Below, in pieces: positions 18,239 through 26,803 of a DNA stretch of 64,000 nucleotides. Within the stretch, counting starts at the first letter, position 1. The number at the start of each line of letters is the position of its first letter. Position numbers and translations under genes: made by a program. The notes under the pieces were generated by a model, which did no database searches, was not told the origin of the DNA, and saw nothing but the letters and a program-made list of their open reading frames with translations. Source of the stretch: Phormidesmis sp963710175 (GTDB lineage: Bacteria > Cyanobacteriota > Cyanobacteriia > Phormidesmidales > Phormidesmidaceae); the NCBI GenBank assembly GCA_963710175.1, contig CAVPZC010000001.1:434001-498000 (forward strand), written 5' to 3'.

Positions 18239-19033
18239 TTGACTCCTATGAATCGTCACGACAGTGCAGCTCAAACTGACCAAGAGCCTGCCCCTCACAG
18301 TCATTTTAATTTATCTCAGGTTCGCCCTGGCCTGTCGAGTGCTCCCCAGACAATTCGCGCTGACTTTAAAGTACGCTCCAGCGCTCAAGAACTCGAAATA
18401 CAGTTCTCTCAACATCGGCTCAGAGAAAACCTTTTTCCTATTCTGAGTGAAGATAGCCTCGACGAAAGTACCATTTTTGGCTTTTGGGCTGTCTTATTTA
18501 CTGTGGTGCTAGTCGGCGGCGCTGTTGCCCTTACCGATTCGATCCTGCTGGGGGTGGCGGTGGCGGCAATCTTGCCTATTTTCCTTGGCTTAGCAGCCTT
18601 CACAAAGAAAGCGCCAGAAGCTAGATGCAATAGAGTAGTCAATCTGAAGCTTTGCAGTACGCCTCACGGACATACGCTTTTGAGCTTGACAACGGCGCCG
18701 TCGTCGTCAGAGAGAGAGGCCCAAAAATCTACGGGTATTCCAAAAAGCACTCGCCATTTCTCAAAGATGCCGCTGCGGGCCGTGAAGCTAGCGCCGACTA
18801 GGTGGCACTCTTTCTCTCAGGGGGAATCGCTCTCAGTTTGCTTTAGTCCGCTCAGCTGCCATGTGAGCTTTATTTTGTACGAACATCGCTCTCGTAGAAT
18901 TAACCGATTGCGGATTGCTGGCAGCCGTCAAGACATTCAGTGGCTATACCATCATCTGTCTCAATGGGGCTATATTTCGATTGAGGGCCGCTGTTTGGCT
19001 TTGCGATCGCCCTCGTCCACGCCTGATCTATAG
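18239..19033 (+). CDS. two-helix membrane protein, unknown function
   Basis: I do not recognise this family. The TTG at 18239 is favoured because AAAGAGG lies 8 bp upstream; an ATG at 18248 is possible but too far from that site. After about 85 polar residues come two adjacent hydrophobic segments, FWAVLFTVVLVGGAVAL and ILLGVAVAAILPIFLGLAAF, forming a membrane hairpin. The C-terminal half is basic and contains SHRRI- and RLRIAGSRQDIQWLYHHL-like stretches that look like a small PH-type or cytoplasmic beta domain. It is followed by the photolyase gene, 80 bp away on the same strand. Confidence 0.6.
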   Translation: MTPMNRHDSAAQTDQEPAPHSHFNLSQVRPGLSSAPQTIRADFKVRSSAQELEIQFSQHRLRENLFPILSEDSLDESTIFGFWAVLFTVVLVGGAVALTDSILLGVAVAAILPIFLGLAAFTKKAPEARCNRVVNLKLCSTPHGHTLLSLTTAPSSSEREAQKSTGIPKSTRHFSKMPLRAVKLAPTRWHSFSQGESLSVCFSPLSCHVSFILYEHRSRRINRLRIAGSRQDIQWLYHHLSQWGYISIEGRCLALRSPSSTPDL

Positions 19034-19113
19034 ATTTAAATCTTCAGTCTAACGATGGTAACAGTCTCGTAAGGTCGGCGATACACTACAGCTGGATAGA
19101 TTTGGGGACATCT

Positions 19114-20607
19114 ATGACCGTCGGCATCTGGGTATTAGGCGATCAGCTGTGGGAGGGGCAGGCGGCAATCGCCAGCTGCGCAGGCACCAATACGCCTATT
19201 ATCTTGATCGAATCGCTCAGTCATGTAAAAGAGCGACGCTACCATAAGCAAAAGCTGGTCTTAATCTGGTCGGCCATGCGTCACTTTGCTGAAGCGCTCA
19301 AAGCCGACGGCTGGCCTGTGACTTATGAGATTGCCGAATCATTTGAGAAACCCCTGGCAAAGTGGATTGAGCAAAACAAGATCGATGAGCTGAGGGTAAT
19401 GGAGCCCGCCGACCGACCCTTTGCCGATTTTTTGGCAAGCATCGATCTCTGCAAGCTGGTGCAAGTTCCCAACAACCATTTCCTCTGGTCCAAAGAAGAG
19501 TTTAAAGACTGGGCCGCAACTCGTAAAAGCCTACTGATGGAGTCGTTTTACCGGGAGGGCCGCAAGCGGTTTAATATTCTCATGCAGGATAAGAAGCCAG
19601 TTGGAGAAAAGTGGAACTTTGATAAAGAGAACCGGAAGCCGCCTAAAGGCAAAATCTCTCCGCCTGCTCCTTTGGAGTTCGAGCCGGATGCTATTACTAA
19701 AGCGGTGATAGAAACGGTTAAAGCTGCTGACTATTCTACGTTTGGTGATGCTAAAGGCTTTGGCTGGGCGGTGACGCGCGAGCAGGCGCTGGCAGTATTG
19801 GATTATTTTGTGAGCGATCGCCTCAAAACCTTTGGCCCTTACCAGGACGCGATGGTCACCGGCGAATCTACCATGTGGCACGCGCTGCTTTCCCCTTATC
19901 TCAATATTGGCCTATTGCAGCCGATGGAAGTGATCGCTGCGGTAGAACAAGCCTACGAAGAAAACGACCTGCCACTCAACTGCGTAGAGGGCTTTATCCG
20001 GCAGGTAATGGGTTGGCGAGAGTACATGCGCGGCATTTACAACCATGTTGACGCCGACTACCCCTCACGCAACTACTTCGAGCATATTCAGCCGCTGCCC
20101 GACTTCTTTTGGAGCGGCAATACGCAAATGAACTGCCTGCACGAGACGATTACAACCCTCAAGCGCACTGGCTACGCCCATCATATTCAGCGGCTTATGC
20201 TGCTGGCTAATTTCTCTCTAATCGCCGGACTTTCTCCCCAACAAGTAGAAGACTGGTTTCACGCCGCCTTTATCGACGGCTACGATTGGGTGATGCAAAC
20301 TAACGTGATCGGCATGGGCCTATTTGCCGACGGTGGCGTTTTAGCAACCAAGCCCTACGCCGCGAGCGCTAACTACATCAACAAAATGAGCGACTACTGC
20401 AAAGGCTGCCAGTACAATCACAAAGCCCGTACTGGTGAAGATGCCTGCCCCTTCAACTTTTTCTATTGGAACTTTTTAGCTCGCCATCGAGAGAAGCTCA
20501 GTACCCAAGGCCGCATGAACTTTATACTAAATAACTTGGATAGGATGTCAGATGCTGAACTCAGCGAAATTCACCAGCAGGCAAAAGATTGGCATCAGGA
20601 ACAATGA
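19114..20607 (+). CDS. FeS-type bacterial photolyase/cryptochrome (PhrB/CryB-like)
   Basis: Flavoprotein of the deoxyribodipyrimidine photolyase-related family, whose characterised members repair (6-4) photoproducts or act as blue-light receptors. The ATG at 19114 has GGGGA close upstream. The N-terminal Rossmann part begins VGIWVLGDQLW. The C-terminal helical FAD domain includes GESTMWHALLSPYLNIGLL and VEGFIRQVMGWREYMRG. The [4Fe-4S] ligands are all visible: Cys in MNCLHETI, then CKGC and DAC, with Cys-x2-Cys-x12-Cys at residues 429, 432 and 445, the same spacing as Agrobacterium PhrB. A degenerate second copy of its C-terminus lies about 1 kb downstream. Confidence 0.9.
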   Translation: MTVGIWVLGDQLWEGQAAIASCAGTNTPIILIESLSHVKERRYHKQKLVLIWSAMRHFAEALKADGWPVTYEIAESFEKPLAKWIEQNKIDELRVMEPADRPFADFLASIDLCKLVQVPNNHFLWSKEEFKDWAATRKSLLMESFYREGRKRFNILMQDKKPVGEKWNFDKENRKPPKGKISPPAPLEFEPDAITKAVIETVKAADYSTFGDAKGFGWAVTREQALAVLDYFVSDRLKTFGPYQDAMVTGESTMWHALLSPYLNIGLLQPMEVIAAVEQAYEENDLPLNCVEGFIRQVMGWREYMRGIYNHVDADYPSRNYFEHIQPLPDFFWSGNTQMNCLHETITTLKRTGYAHHIQRLMLLANFSLIAGLSPQQVEDWFHAAFIDGYDWVMQTNVIGMGLFADGGVLATKPYAASANYINKMSDYCKGCQYNHKARTGEDACPFNFFYWNFLARHREKLSTQGRMNFILNNLDRMSDAELSEIHQQAKDWHQEQ

Positions 20608-20640
20608 TCGTTTTTATGTTGTTAAAAAGAGACTTTAGCT

Positions 20641-21180
20641 GTGATCATAAAATCTTCTCTGAAAAGTCTTTTTATTGTTTTTTCTCTGGTGAGCTGTGCT
20701 GCTCAGCCGCCCGTCTCTGAAATGCCGGAGGCCACCTCCTCTGATAGTGAATCGGTTTCTGAAGCAGATCGCTTGCCAGCAGATGGGCTGCCAGACGATG
20801 AGCTCGCTGTGGTGAGCGCCGTTAAAGTGAGTGGGGAGCCAGGAGACTACACGTTCGCGGTAACGATCAAAAGTCCGGATACGGGATGTAATCAGTATGC
20901 AAATTGGTGGGAAGTTCTCACTGAAGATGGCACTCTGCTATACCGACGAATATTGGCTCATAGCCATTCGGATGAACAGCCATTTACTCGCTCAGGTGGT
21001 CCTGTAGCAGTCGATGCTGGTCAGCCGGTGATTGTGCGAGTGCATATGTTTCCTCAGGGGTACAGCGCTCAGGCCGTGCAAGGTACAGCTGGTGAAGAAT
21101 TGGTGCCCGCTACGCTCCCGGCAGGCTTTGCCTCAGAACTGGCCGCAGTTGAACCGCAGCCGAGTGGCTGTGCATTTTGA
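20641..21180 (+). CDS. putative lipoprotein, unknown function
   Basis: Starts at GTG with AAAGAGAC upstream. The first 19 residues form a lipoprotein signal (basic KSSLKS, hydrophobic LFIVFSLVS, then Cys19 in LVSCAAQ), so the mature protein is probably lipid-anchored. A Pro/Ser/Glu-rich linker of about 40 residues leads to a compact beta domain with DYTFAVTIKSPDTGCNQYANWWEVL and LAHSHSDEQPFTRSGGPV. Two Cys, in TGCNQ and the last residues SGCAF, could form a disulfide. I do not recognise the domain. Its stop codon overlaps the first ATG of a decayed frame. Confidence 0.65.
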   Translation: MIIKSSLKSLFIVFSLVSCAAQPPVSEMPEATSSDSESVSEADRLPADGLPDDELAVVSAVKVSGEPGDYTFAVTIKSPDTGCNQYANWWEVLTEDGTLLYRRILAHSHSDEQPFTRSGGPVAVDAGQPVIVRVHMFPQGYSAQAVQGTAGEELVPATLPAGFASELAAVEPQPSGCAF

Positions 21181-21826
21181 TGTTTGACAACGGCATTATT
21201 CGGAATGCTTCACAGATGCTCACGCGCAGCCTCAATCTGGGCAGTATGTCTTCCTCTAAAAAGTAGCTTTCACTGTACTTTCCCGCTCAAAGTAAACCTC
21301 GCCTGCGATCGCTCAGCGCTTACCAAAAGCAGCAGCAAGCAGCTCTCCTGGGAGTCAATGCTACGATGACCAGCCTGCAAGTCAAAAGTGAATCAACGCC
21401 GCTGACGGTTGATGTATCGTCAATTATGCCTCAAACAATGACAGCTGAACAGTTTTACTTGGCAGGTAAGACCTACGCTGCTAGTGCCAACTACATTAAC
21501 ATGAGTGACTATTACAAAGGCTGCCAGTACAGTCACAAAGCCCGCATCGGTGAAGATGCCTGCCTCTTCAATTTCTTCTACTGGGACTTTTTAGCTCACC
21601 GTCGAGAGAATCTGAGCCAGCAAGGCCGGATGGATTTTATTTTGAACAATCTATAGCCTCTGTCGAGTTGCTTAGGACACTTTTGTCGGCTGAAACCGCT
21701 AGAGAACAGCGGGCAACTCGCCTGGCAGGTGTCCTAATGCATCAGGACATCTGCTATAGATAAAATGTCCGATGAGGAGAGCTGAGCGATCGCTTTGCAG
21801 GCTAAGGACTGGCATTGCAGCGTCAG
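21180..21826 (+). pseudogene. chimeric pseudogene ending in a decayed photolyase C-terminus, split by a MITE
   Basis: One reading frame opens at 21180 (MFDNGIIRNASQML), stops at an in-frame TAG (21264-21266), then stays open to 21656. From about 21468 it matches the C-terminus of the upstream photolyase (YAASANYIN, KGCQY, GEDAC, FNFFYWDFLAH, MDFILNNL). One Lys codon is missing and the first cluster cysteine has become Tyr. The element at 21652-21758 then interrupts it. Beyond the element the match resumes as D-K-M-S-D, picks up a TGA, and ends near QAKDWH. The first 95 residues have a different, unrecognised origin. Divergence from the parent is considerable, so this is an old remnant. Confidence 0.8.
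21652..21758 (+). mobile_element. MITE-like element, copy 2 (subfamily B), inserted in pseudogene
   Basis: Same core as the other copies, with TATAGC and GCTATA ends. Removing the element plus one TA restores the photolyase-type frame: AACAATC-TA-GAT would read Asn-Asn-Leu-Asp, as in the parent gene. This identifies TA as the duplicated target and TAGC...GCTA as the true ends. The left end also supplies the TAG that closes the upstream frame. The right hairpin pairs GCAGGTGTCCT with AGGACATCTGC, with one wobble position. Confidence 0.9.
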
Positions 21827-22044
21827 GTAAGCGGTTTGATTCCTCTGTCGAATGGTAGACGCGAGCAACAGAAAGATAGCGATAAGTTCTTAAACGCTAT
21901 TACCCACTTATGAGTTTGAATTGTCTGCGGTGAGGGCGTCAGCTAAAGGTGCACCGAAAGTGATCGAGCCGGTAAGGTCAAGATACAGGCAGCAACGCTG
22001 TCTTCTAGAGAGTCCAAAAAGTTCTTGCGGTGTATTAGCAGCTC
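21759..22044. other. intergenic stretch with pseudogene tail
   Basis: The first 70 bases are the end of the decayed photolyase copy. The remaining 220 bases show no ORF with coding character, no clear hairpin terminator and no recognisable RNA. The last part must hold the promoter of the pentapeptide-MORN gene, but I cannot point to convincing -35/-10 elements. Confidence 0.5.
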
Positions 22045-23211
22045 ATGGCAGATATTGACTTTTCAGCTCTGGTCAAAAAAGGGGCCGAGGACTGGAACCG
22101 CTGGCGAACAGCGCACCCTACAGTTCAACCCAACTTGAGCAGCGCATACTTATTTAGTCAAGTCTTAGACGGGTTTGACTTGAGCGGTGCTTTGCTAGAC
22201 GGGGCTTGTCTGATTGGCGCAAGCCTGCACGGCGCGGATCTGACTGAAGCTAGTTTACAAGGGGTTTATGCCAGTAGCGTTAACTTTAGCGAAGCCAACC
22301 TCAGTGGGGCCGATCTGAGTCGCGGCAACTTTGGTGGAGCCAATTTTAGCGAAGCCAATCTGTCCGCTATTCAAGCTAAAGGGAGCAACTTCGCGAATGC
22401 TTACTTCGAAGGGGCCTACCTGAGGCTGTGGCAGATTGATGAGGCGACTGCTCTTAGCGAGCTAGGCGGCAGCTACGTTTATACCGGCAGCTCAAGGCAG
22501 CAGCGGCAGCCGCAAGAGGGATCTTTTCAGCCAGGAGATTTGGCGGCTTTTGTCCGACAGTTGCCGGGCTCCGAGGCGGCGGCGATCTCTACCCAAAAAC
22601 ACACTCCCCAAAAACACACTCTTCAAAAACTTCCGCTATTAATGGGCCTTGGTGTCGCAGGTGCGATCGCGCTGACGGCCTTGATTTTCACTTCACGCTC
22701 AAACGACGCTACTTTTGGGTCTGGCGATCACCCCCGGTCAGTTTTGGCAGGCGAACTTGATGCCGCTGCCTGCCCCAAAGACCTGCCTGAGCTACCGGCA
22801 GATTCAATCCGCTATAGATATCAAAATGATGCAATCTATTACGGTCAGCTCATCGACGGACGGCCCGGCGACGGTAGGGGCATCATGGTCTACGCCAGCG
22901 GCAACCGCTACGACGGCGAGTATCAAAACGGCCAGCGCAGCGGCTGCGGTACGTTTACATTTATTAATGGCAGAAGCTATGTCGGCCAGTTTAAAGCCGA
23001 CCAGTTTAGCGGCCAGGGCATCTGGATTTTAGAGAATGGCGATCGCTATGTCGGTGAATTTAAAGACAACTATTGCAGCGGCCAGGGCACGTTCATCTTT
23101 GCTAATGGCTTTTCTAAGTCAGGCATTTGGGAAGAGGGGAAGCTACTAAACGACACCCTCTCCTGTGGCGACCAAAACGACTTTCTTCTATCACCTTCTT
23201 CTGACGGCTAA
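22045..23211 (+). CDS. pentapeptide-repeat / transmembrane / MORN-repeat protein
   Basis: A 388-residue protein of unusual build. Residues 40-130 hold pentapeptide repeats of the A(D/N)Lxx type (FDLSGALLDGACLIGASLHGADL), a right-handed beta helix. A Gln-rich linker with a 5-residue repeat (TQKHT/PQKHT/LQKLP) leads to one hydrophobic span near 195-215 (LLMGLGVAGAIALTALIF). The C-terminal part has at least four MORN repeats (YYGQLIDGRPGDGRG, YDGEYQNGQRSGCGTF, YVGQFKADQFSGQG, YVGEFKDNYCSGQG), modules that often contact membranes or proteins. No signal peptide is present, so the pentapeptide part is probably cytoplasmic and the MORN part extracytoplasmic. Function is unknown. Confidence 0.8.
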   Translation: MADIDFSALVKKGAEDWNRWRTAHPTVQPNLSSAYLFSQVLDGFDLSGALLDGACLIGASLHGADLTEASLQGVYASSVNFSEANLSGADLSRGNFGGANFSEANLSAIQAKGSNFANAYFEGAYLRLWQIDEATALSELGGSYVYTGSSRQQRQPQEGSFQPGDLAAFVRQLPGSEAAAISTQKHTPQKHTLQKLPLLMGLGVAGAIALTALIFTSRSNDATFGSGDHPRSVLAGELDAAACPKDLPELPADSIRYRYQNDAIYYGQLIDGRPGDGRGIMVYASGNRYDGEYQNGQRSGCGTFTFINGRSYVGQFKADQFSGQGIWILENGDRYVGEFKDNYCSGQGTFIFANGFSKSGIWEEGKLLNDTLSCGDQNDFLLSPSSDG

Positions 23212-23338
23212 GTAGATGGACACAACGAAGGCGCAATCATAGCAAAGCGCGGATGCATTCGCGCTTTGCAAAGCACTTTGCCTGTCGCTGTATATGGCTT
23301 ACAGTCAGTAACGCTGAATGAAGCAAAGTGCCGGAAGC

Positions 23339-23443
23339 TATAGCTCCTGTCGAGTTGCTTAGGACACTTTTATCGGCTGAAACCGTTATCTGACAACAGG
23401 CAGCTCGACTCGCAAAGTAAGAATGCATCCTTACTTTGCTATA
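23339..23443 (+). mobile_element. MITE-like element, copy 3 (subfamily A)
   Basis: TATAGC/GCTATA-bounded copy, close to copy 1 over its full length. The right hairpin is perfect for ten pairs (GCAAAGTAAG / CTTACTTTGC) around an ATGCAT centre. It occupies the 322-bp gap between the pentapeptide-MORN gene and the Pro/Ala-rich secreted protein, ending 90 bp before the latter's start, so it may contribute to that promoter or leader. Confidence 0.85.
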
Positions 23444-23533
23444 TATAAAGTTTGTATGATGAGAGCCAGTACTACTGAGTGATATATCTCACAGGCTGAT
23501 AGCATAATCCGAAATCACACAGAGGCAATCACG

Positions 23534-24025
23534 ATGTATCAGCAGCTGTTCGCACACGCCAAGCGCCTACTTATGACGGCCTCTCTCTTATCCGCGGTTG
23601 GGCTACTGTTGAGCTTGCCAACAGCCGTTAAAGCTCAAGACACTCCGGAGTCTACCCCTTCTACCGAGCCCGTGCCTGAAGCAACGCCTGCCGTTGCCAC
23701 CCCAGAGCCAACGCCTGCACCAGAACCTGGCATTGGGGAAGAACCAGACGCAGGCTCGGGAACTCTAGTTGAAGATACGCAGTTAGAAACTGAGGCAGCA
23801 GCTGACTCTGAGGAAGGCGCTGTAGGGGTTGAAGCTGAAGCCCCAGCTGAAGCAGGTACGCCAGCGGCAGTTCCAGCTGCGACACCTGTTGTAGCCCCCG
23901 CCGCTGCCCCGCCAGCTGCTGCCCCAACGGCTACGCCAGCTACGGCTACGCCAACTGCGAATCCAGCGGCCCCAGCAGCCCCGGCAACAGGTAATAGAAA
24001 TTCTAGCCCACGAGCGCTTTGGTAA
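23534..24025 (+). CDS. secreted Pro/Ala/Thr-rich low-complexity protein
   Basis: A 163-residue protein with a clear signal peptide (HAKRLLMTASLLSAVGLLLSLPTAVKA, cleavage near residue 35). The mature part is almost wholly low complexity: Thr-Pro-Glu repeats, an acidic middle (EEPDAGSG, LETEAAADSEEG), then Ala-Pro-Thr runs. No fold or catalytic motif can be seen. It resembles flexible cell-wall or periplasmic spacer proteins. An antisense frame across the same stretch is a by-product of the GC-skewed codons. It converges with the helicase gene. Confidence 0.65.
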   Translation: MYQQLFAHAKRLLMTASLLSAVGLLLSLPTAVKAQDTPESTPSTEPVPEATPAVATPEPTPAPEPGIGEEPDAGSGTLVEDTQLETEAAADSEEGAVGVEAEAPAEAGTPAAVPAATPVVAPAAAPPAAAPTATPATATPTANPAAPAAPATGNRNSSPRALW

Positions 24026-24065
24026 ATTTCGACGACGGCCCCTGTCAGCAGTCGAGAGCTTAAAC

Positions 24066-26717
24066 TCATTCGGCAGCTTCCTTTACCGGAAACCGATCAA
24101 CCAAAAAAGCCGCTTGCCGGGCAGTGGCTTTTACCTCGTTAGAGAGGTAGGGAACGTGAGAAATTTGCGAGAGAAAGTCCAATGTGCGGCGGAGAATGCG
24201 GACAATATCGCCTTCATCAAGGCTGGTATTGTCACACAGGTCTTGCCAGTCTGCCTCTAGCGCCCACTGCTCTACTAGCGCAATAAAGTCCCACTCTAGC
24301 CAAACCGGAATCTGAATATCCTGCCGCCTTTGCTCTTGAAAAATGCGTCGTCTGAGCGATCGCAATCCCTCCAGTGCGTCTGCAACCGGGGTCGTAGGCC
24401 GATAATAAATCCAGGTATCGGGCCGGTTGTTCTCCATCAGCAGACCAGCGCAGGCAGCGGCAAACTGCTGCGGTTCTAAATCGTCAAATTCTCCTGAAGC
24501 TAGCGCTAACACCAGCCAAAGCTCGTTATCACCACGAATGGCGGCGGCCATTTGCCCTAGCTCAGTAGGCACGTCGTCTGCTAAGCATTCAAATTTTTCA
24601 AGCACCTGCATCAAGCTAACAAACTCTTGCCAGTAGCGATGGGTCTCGTTCTCGTACTTTTGAGTGCGATCGCTTCTCTCCGCCTGCAACCGCTTCAGCC
24701 GCTGCCGCTGTTTTACCACAGCCTTAGGCTTCTCTAGCTGACCTACCGGATTAGCCGCAATCTTGGCCCAAACAGAATCTATTTTCTTGCGCTGTTCTTT
24801 AACTTCTGGTGCCTGTTCTTCAAAAGGAACAATCTGCGGCATCTCAGCAACGACTGCCGCTGTTGCTGCATCTCCCTTGTAAGTAGAACCGGGCTTTATT
24901 TCCCAATCTGTTGGCGGTGTGAGTGTCTCCGCCGCGCTGACGCGCTCAGCATCGCCATGCAGCAGCACAACGTCTTTAACTGCCGCCACATACCAGCGAT
25001 TGTCCTGTCCTAAGCACACCAAAAAAGGAAACTGTCCTGGCCCTGGCACTTTGCTCACTAGCACCGCCGGCAAGGGCACCGCCACCTTTACGTTTTGCCC
25101 CTTAAGCGAGAGCATAGTGCCCGTCATTGCAAATGAAACAGTGACCGAATCGCTGCTGCCCAGTGTTTCTTTGGCCTGCTTATGAAGTATTTTTAGCAGT
25201 CTCTGCTCTTCTTTTAGCCAGCCGCGCAGTTTTTCGTATTCGGCGATCGCATCCTCATCAACATGAGCCAGCTGATCTTGCAGCATGGCAATCTGGTCGT
25301 CTACATCCGTCATGGCCTTGCGCTGCGGAGCGAGGTGCAGCGTCGCCAAATACTGCCCAAAGCTGCGTTCAATCAGCTCTTGAGCTTCTTCTACAGTGTG
25401 AATTTGCAGCAGGTTGAGCACCATGCCATAGCTAGGTGTAAACTGGCTCACCAGCGGATCGGGGGGCGATAGGGCCAGCTGAGCGGCTTCTCTAGCTCCT
25501 TCAAAAGGTGACTCTACGGTGACTACATGGCCCTCATCATCCATCCCCCGCCGTCCGGCTCGGCCCGACATCTGTAAAAATTCTGAAGCGTGGAGCAGCC
25601 GATGGCCGTCATCAGTACGTTTAGAGAGGCTGGCAATAACGGTGGTGCGGGCGGGCATGTTGATACCAGCGGCCAGGGTCTCAGTGGCAAAGACGACTTT
25701 GATCAGGCCCGATTGGAAAAGCTGCTCGACCAAACCCTTCCAGGCGGGCAAAATGCCAGCATGGTGAGCGGCGATGCCTCGGTAAAGCGGCTCTAGCTGA
25801 TTGTCTCTGACCGCGTCGGGGTGCTTCTGTAAGAAACTATCAATGCGGCGCTTGAGTAGTTCAGCCTCAGCGACGGTGACCAGGTTCATATGGGTCACTG
25901 CTTGCACTGCTCGGTCGCATCCCTTACGGCTGAAGATAAAGTAAATAGCAGGCAGCATGTCCTCCTGCTGAAGCTGAGCGACAATGCCGGGAATAGTGGG
26001 AACTGCCTGCTTTTTCTTCTGACCGCGCTGGTGACGAGGGGGCTTGCGGCGTCTTTTCAGCCGGGGATGCATTCCACCGCCAGCGCGCTCATTTAGAAGC
26101 GGAAAGATACCTTTGTCTACAGCAAAATGAAAGTTGAGCGGTACCGGGCGAAAGTCTGAATAAATCAGCCGGGTGGGGCCGTGGACTTCTGCAATCCAGT
26201 CGGTGAGCTGGCCCCCATTGGCGACGGTTGCAGAAAGACCGACTAGCTGGATTTCGGGCGGGCAGTAGATTACCGATTCTTCCCAAACGGTGCCGCGCTG
26301 CCGGTCATTCATGTAGTGGCATTCGTCGAGGACGACGGCCTGCACGTCTCGTAGGGAGGTGCCGACTTCACCGATGGTGGTGCCGTAGAGCATATTGCGA
26401 AAGATTTCAGTGGTCATCACGACGACGGGCGCATCGCGGTTGACGGAGCTATCGCCTGTGAGCAGCCCGACGTTTTCGTCACCAAACAGCCGTCTGAAGT
26501 CTCGCAGTTTTTGGTTGGAAAGGGCTTTGAGGGGAGTGGTGTAAAACACCCGCCGCCCCATCTCTAGCGCCCGGTGGATGGCGTATTCGCCCACGAGGGT
26601 TTTCCCAGACCCGGTTGGCGCACAGACAATCACCGATTCGCCCTGGTTGAGAGCAGCGATCGCCTCTAGCTGAAAGTCGTCTAGCGGAAAAGGAAAAAGG
26701 GTTTCAGGCGCTAACAC
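24066..26717 (-). CDS. Ski2-like DExH-box RNA helicase
   Basis: An 883-residue superfamily 2 helicase of the Ski2/Mtr4 type, probably acting in RNA turnover or maturation. Motifs: Q-like FPLDDFQLEAI, Walker A APTGSGKT (residues 34-41), TTPLKALSNQK (Ia), DECHY (II), SATVAN (III), and QMSGRAGRRGMDDEGHV (VI). The C-terminal third has the DSHCT-type helical layout, ending with ADWQDLCDNTSLDEGDIVRILRRTLDFLSQI. A basic run of Lys/Arg (RLKRRRKPPRHQRGQKKK) near residue 215 is an insertion. The start is GTG; an ATG 8 bp upstream is out of frame. Confidence 0.92.
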   Translation of the reverse strand: MLAPETLFPFPLDDFQLEAIAALNQGESVIVCAPTGSGKTLVGEYAIHRALEMGRRVFYTTPLKALSNQKLRDFRRLFGDENVGLLTGDSSVNRDAPVVVMTTEIFRNMLYGTTIGEVGTSLRDVQAVVLDECHYMNDRQRGTVWEESVIYCPPEIQLVGLSATVANGGQLTDWIAEVHGPTRLIYSDFRPVPLNFHFAVDKGIFPLLNERAGGGMHPRLKRRRKPPRHQRGQKKKQAVPTIPGIVAQLQQEDMLPAIYFIFSRKGCDRAVQAVTHMNLVTVAEAELLKRRIDSFLQKHPDAVRDNQLEPLYRGIAAHHAGILPAWKGLVEQLFQSGLIKVVFATETLAAGINMPARTTVIASLSKRTDDGHRLLHASEFLQMSGRAGRRGMDDEGHVVTVESPFEGAREAAQLALSPPDPLVSQFTPSYGMVLNLLQIHTVEEAQELIERSFGQYLATLHLAPQRKAMTDVDDQIAMLQDQLAHVDEDAIAEYEKLRGWLKEEQRLLKILHKQAKETLGSSDSVTVSFAMTGTMLSLKGQNVKVAVPLPAVLVSKVPGPGQFPFLVCLGQDNRWYVAAVKDVVLLHGDAERVSAAETLTPPTDWEIKPGSTYKGDAATAAVVAEMPQIVPFEEQAPEVKEQRKKIDSVWAKIAANPVGQLEKPKAVVKQRQRLKRLQAERSDRTQKYENETHRYWQEFVSLMQVLEKFECLADDVPTELGQMAAAIRGDNELWLVLALASGEFDDLEPQQFAAACAGLLMENNRPDTWIYYRPTTPVADALEGLRSLRRRIFQEQRRQDIQIPVWLEWDFIALVEQWALEADWQDLCDNTSLDEGDIVRILRRTLDFLSQISHVPYLSNEVKATARQAAFLVDRFPVKEAAE

Positions 26718-26803
26718 AAAGTCATGGATAAGTAGAGAACCCCTCTATTGTGCCAGCCTGTGCAAAAGTCGGGGCAAAATCACCTATTTTCGTGTCCAAT
26801 AGC

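Noticed and set aside
23237..23428. Minus-strand ORF sharing a SVLSNST-type peptide with the minus-strand ORF at 43988-44287.
   Set aside because: The shared peptide is simply the translation of the MITE core in both places; each frame diverges outside the element and neither has a ribosome site.
23635..24069. Ala/Gly-rich minus-strand ORF over the Pro/Ala-rich secreted protein.
   Set aside because: Low-complexity codon shadow; the plus frame has the signal peptide.
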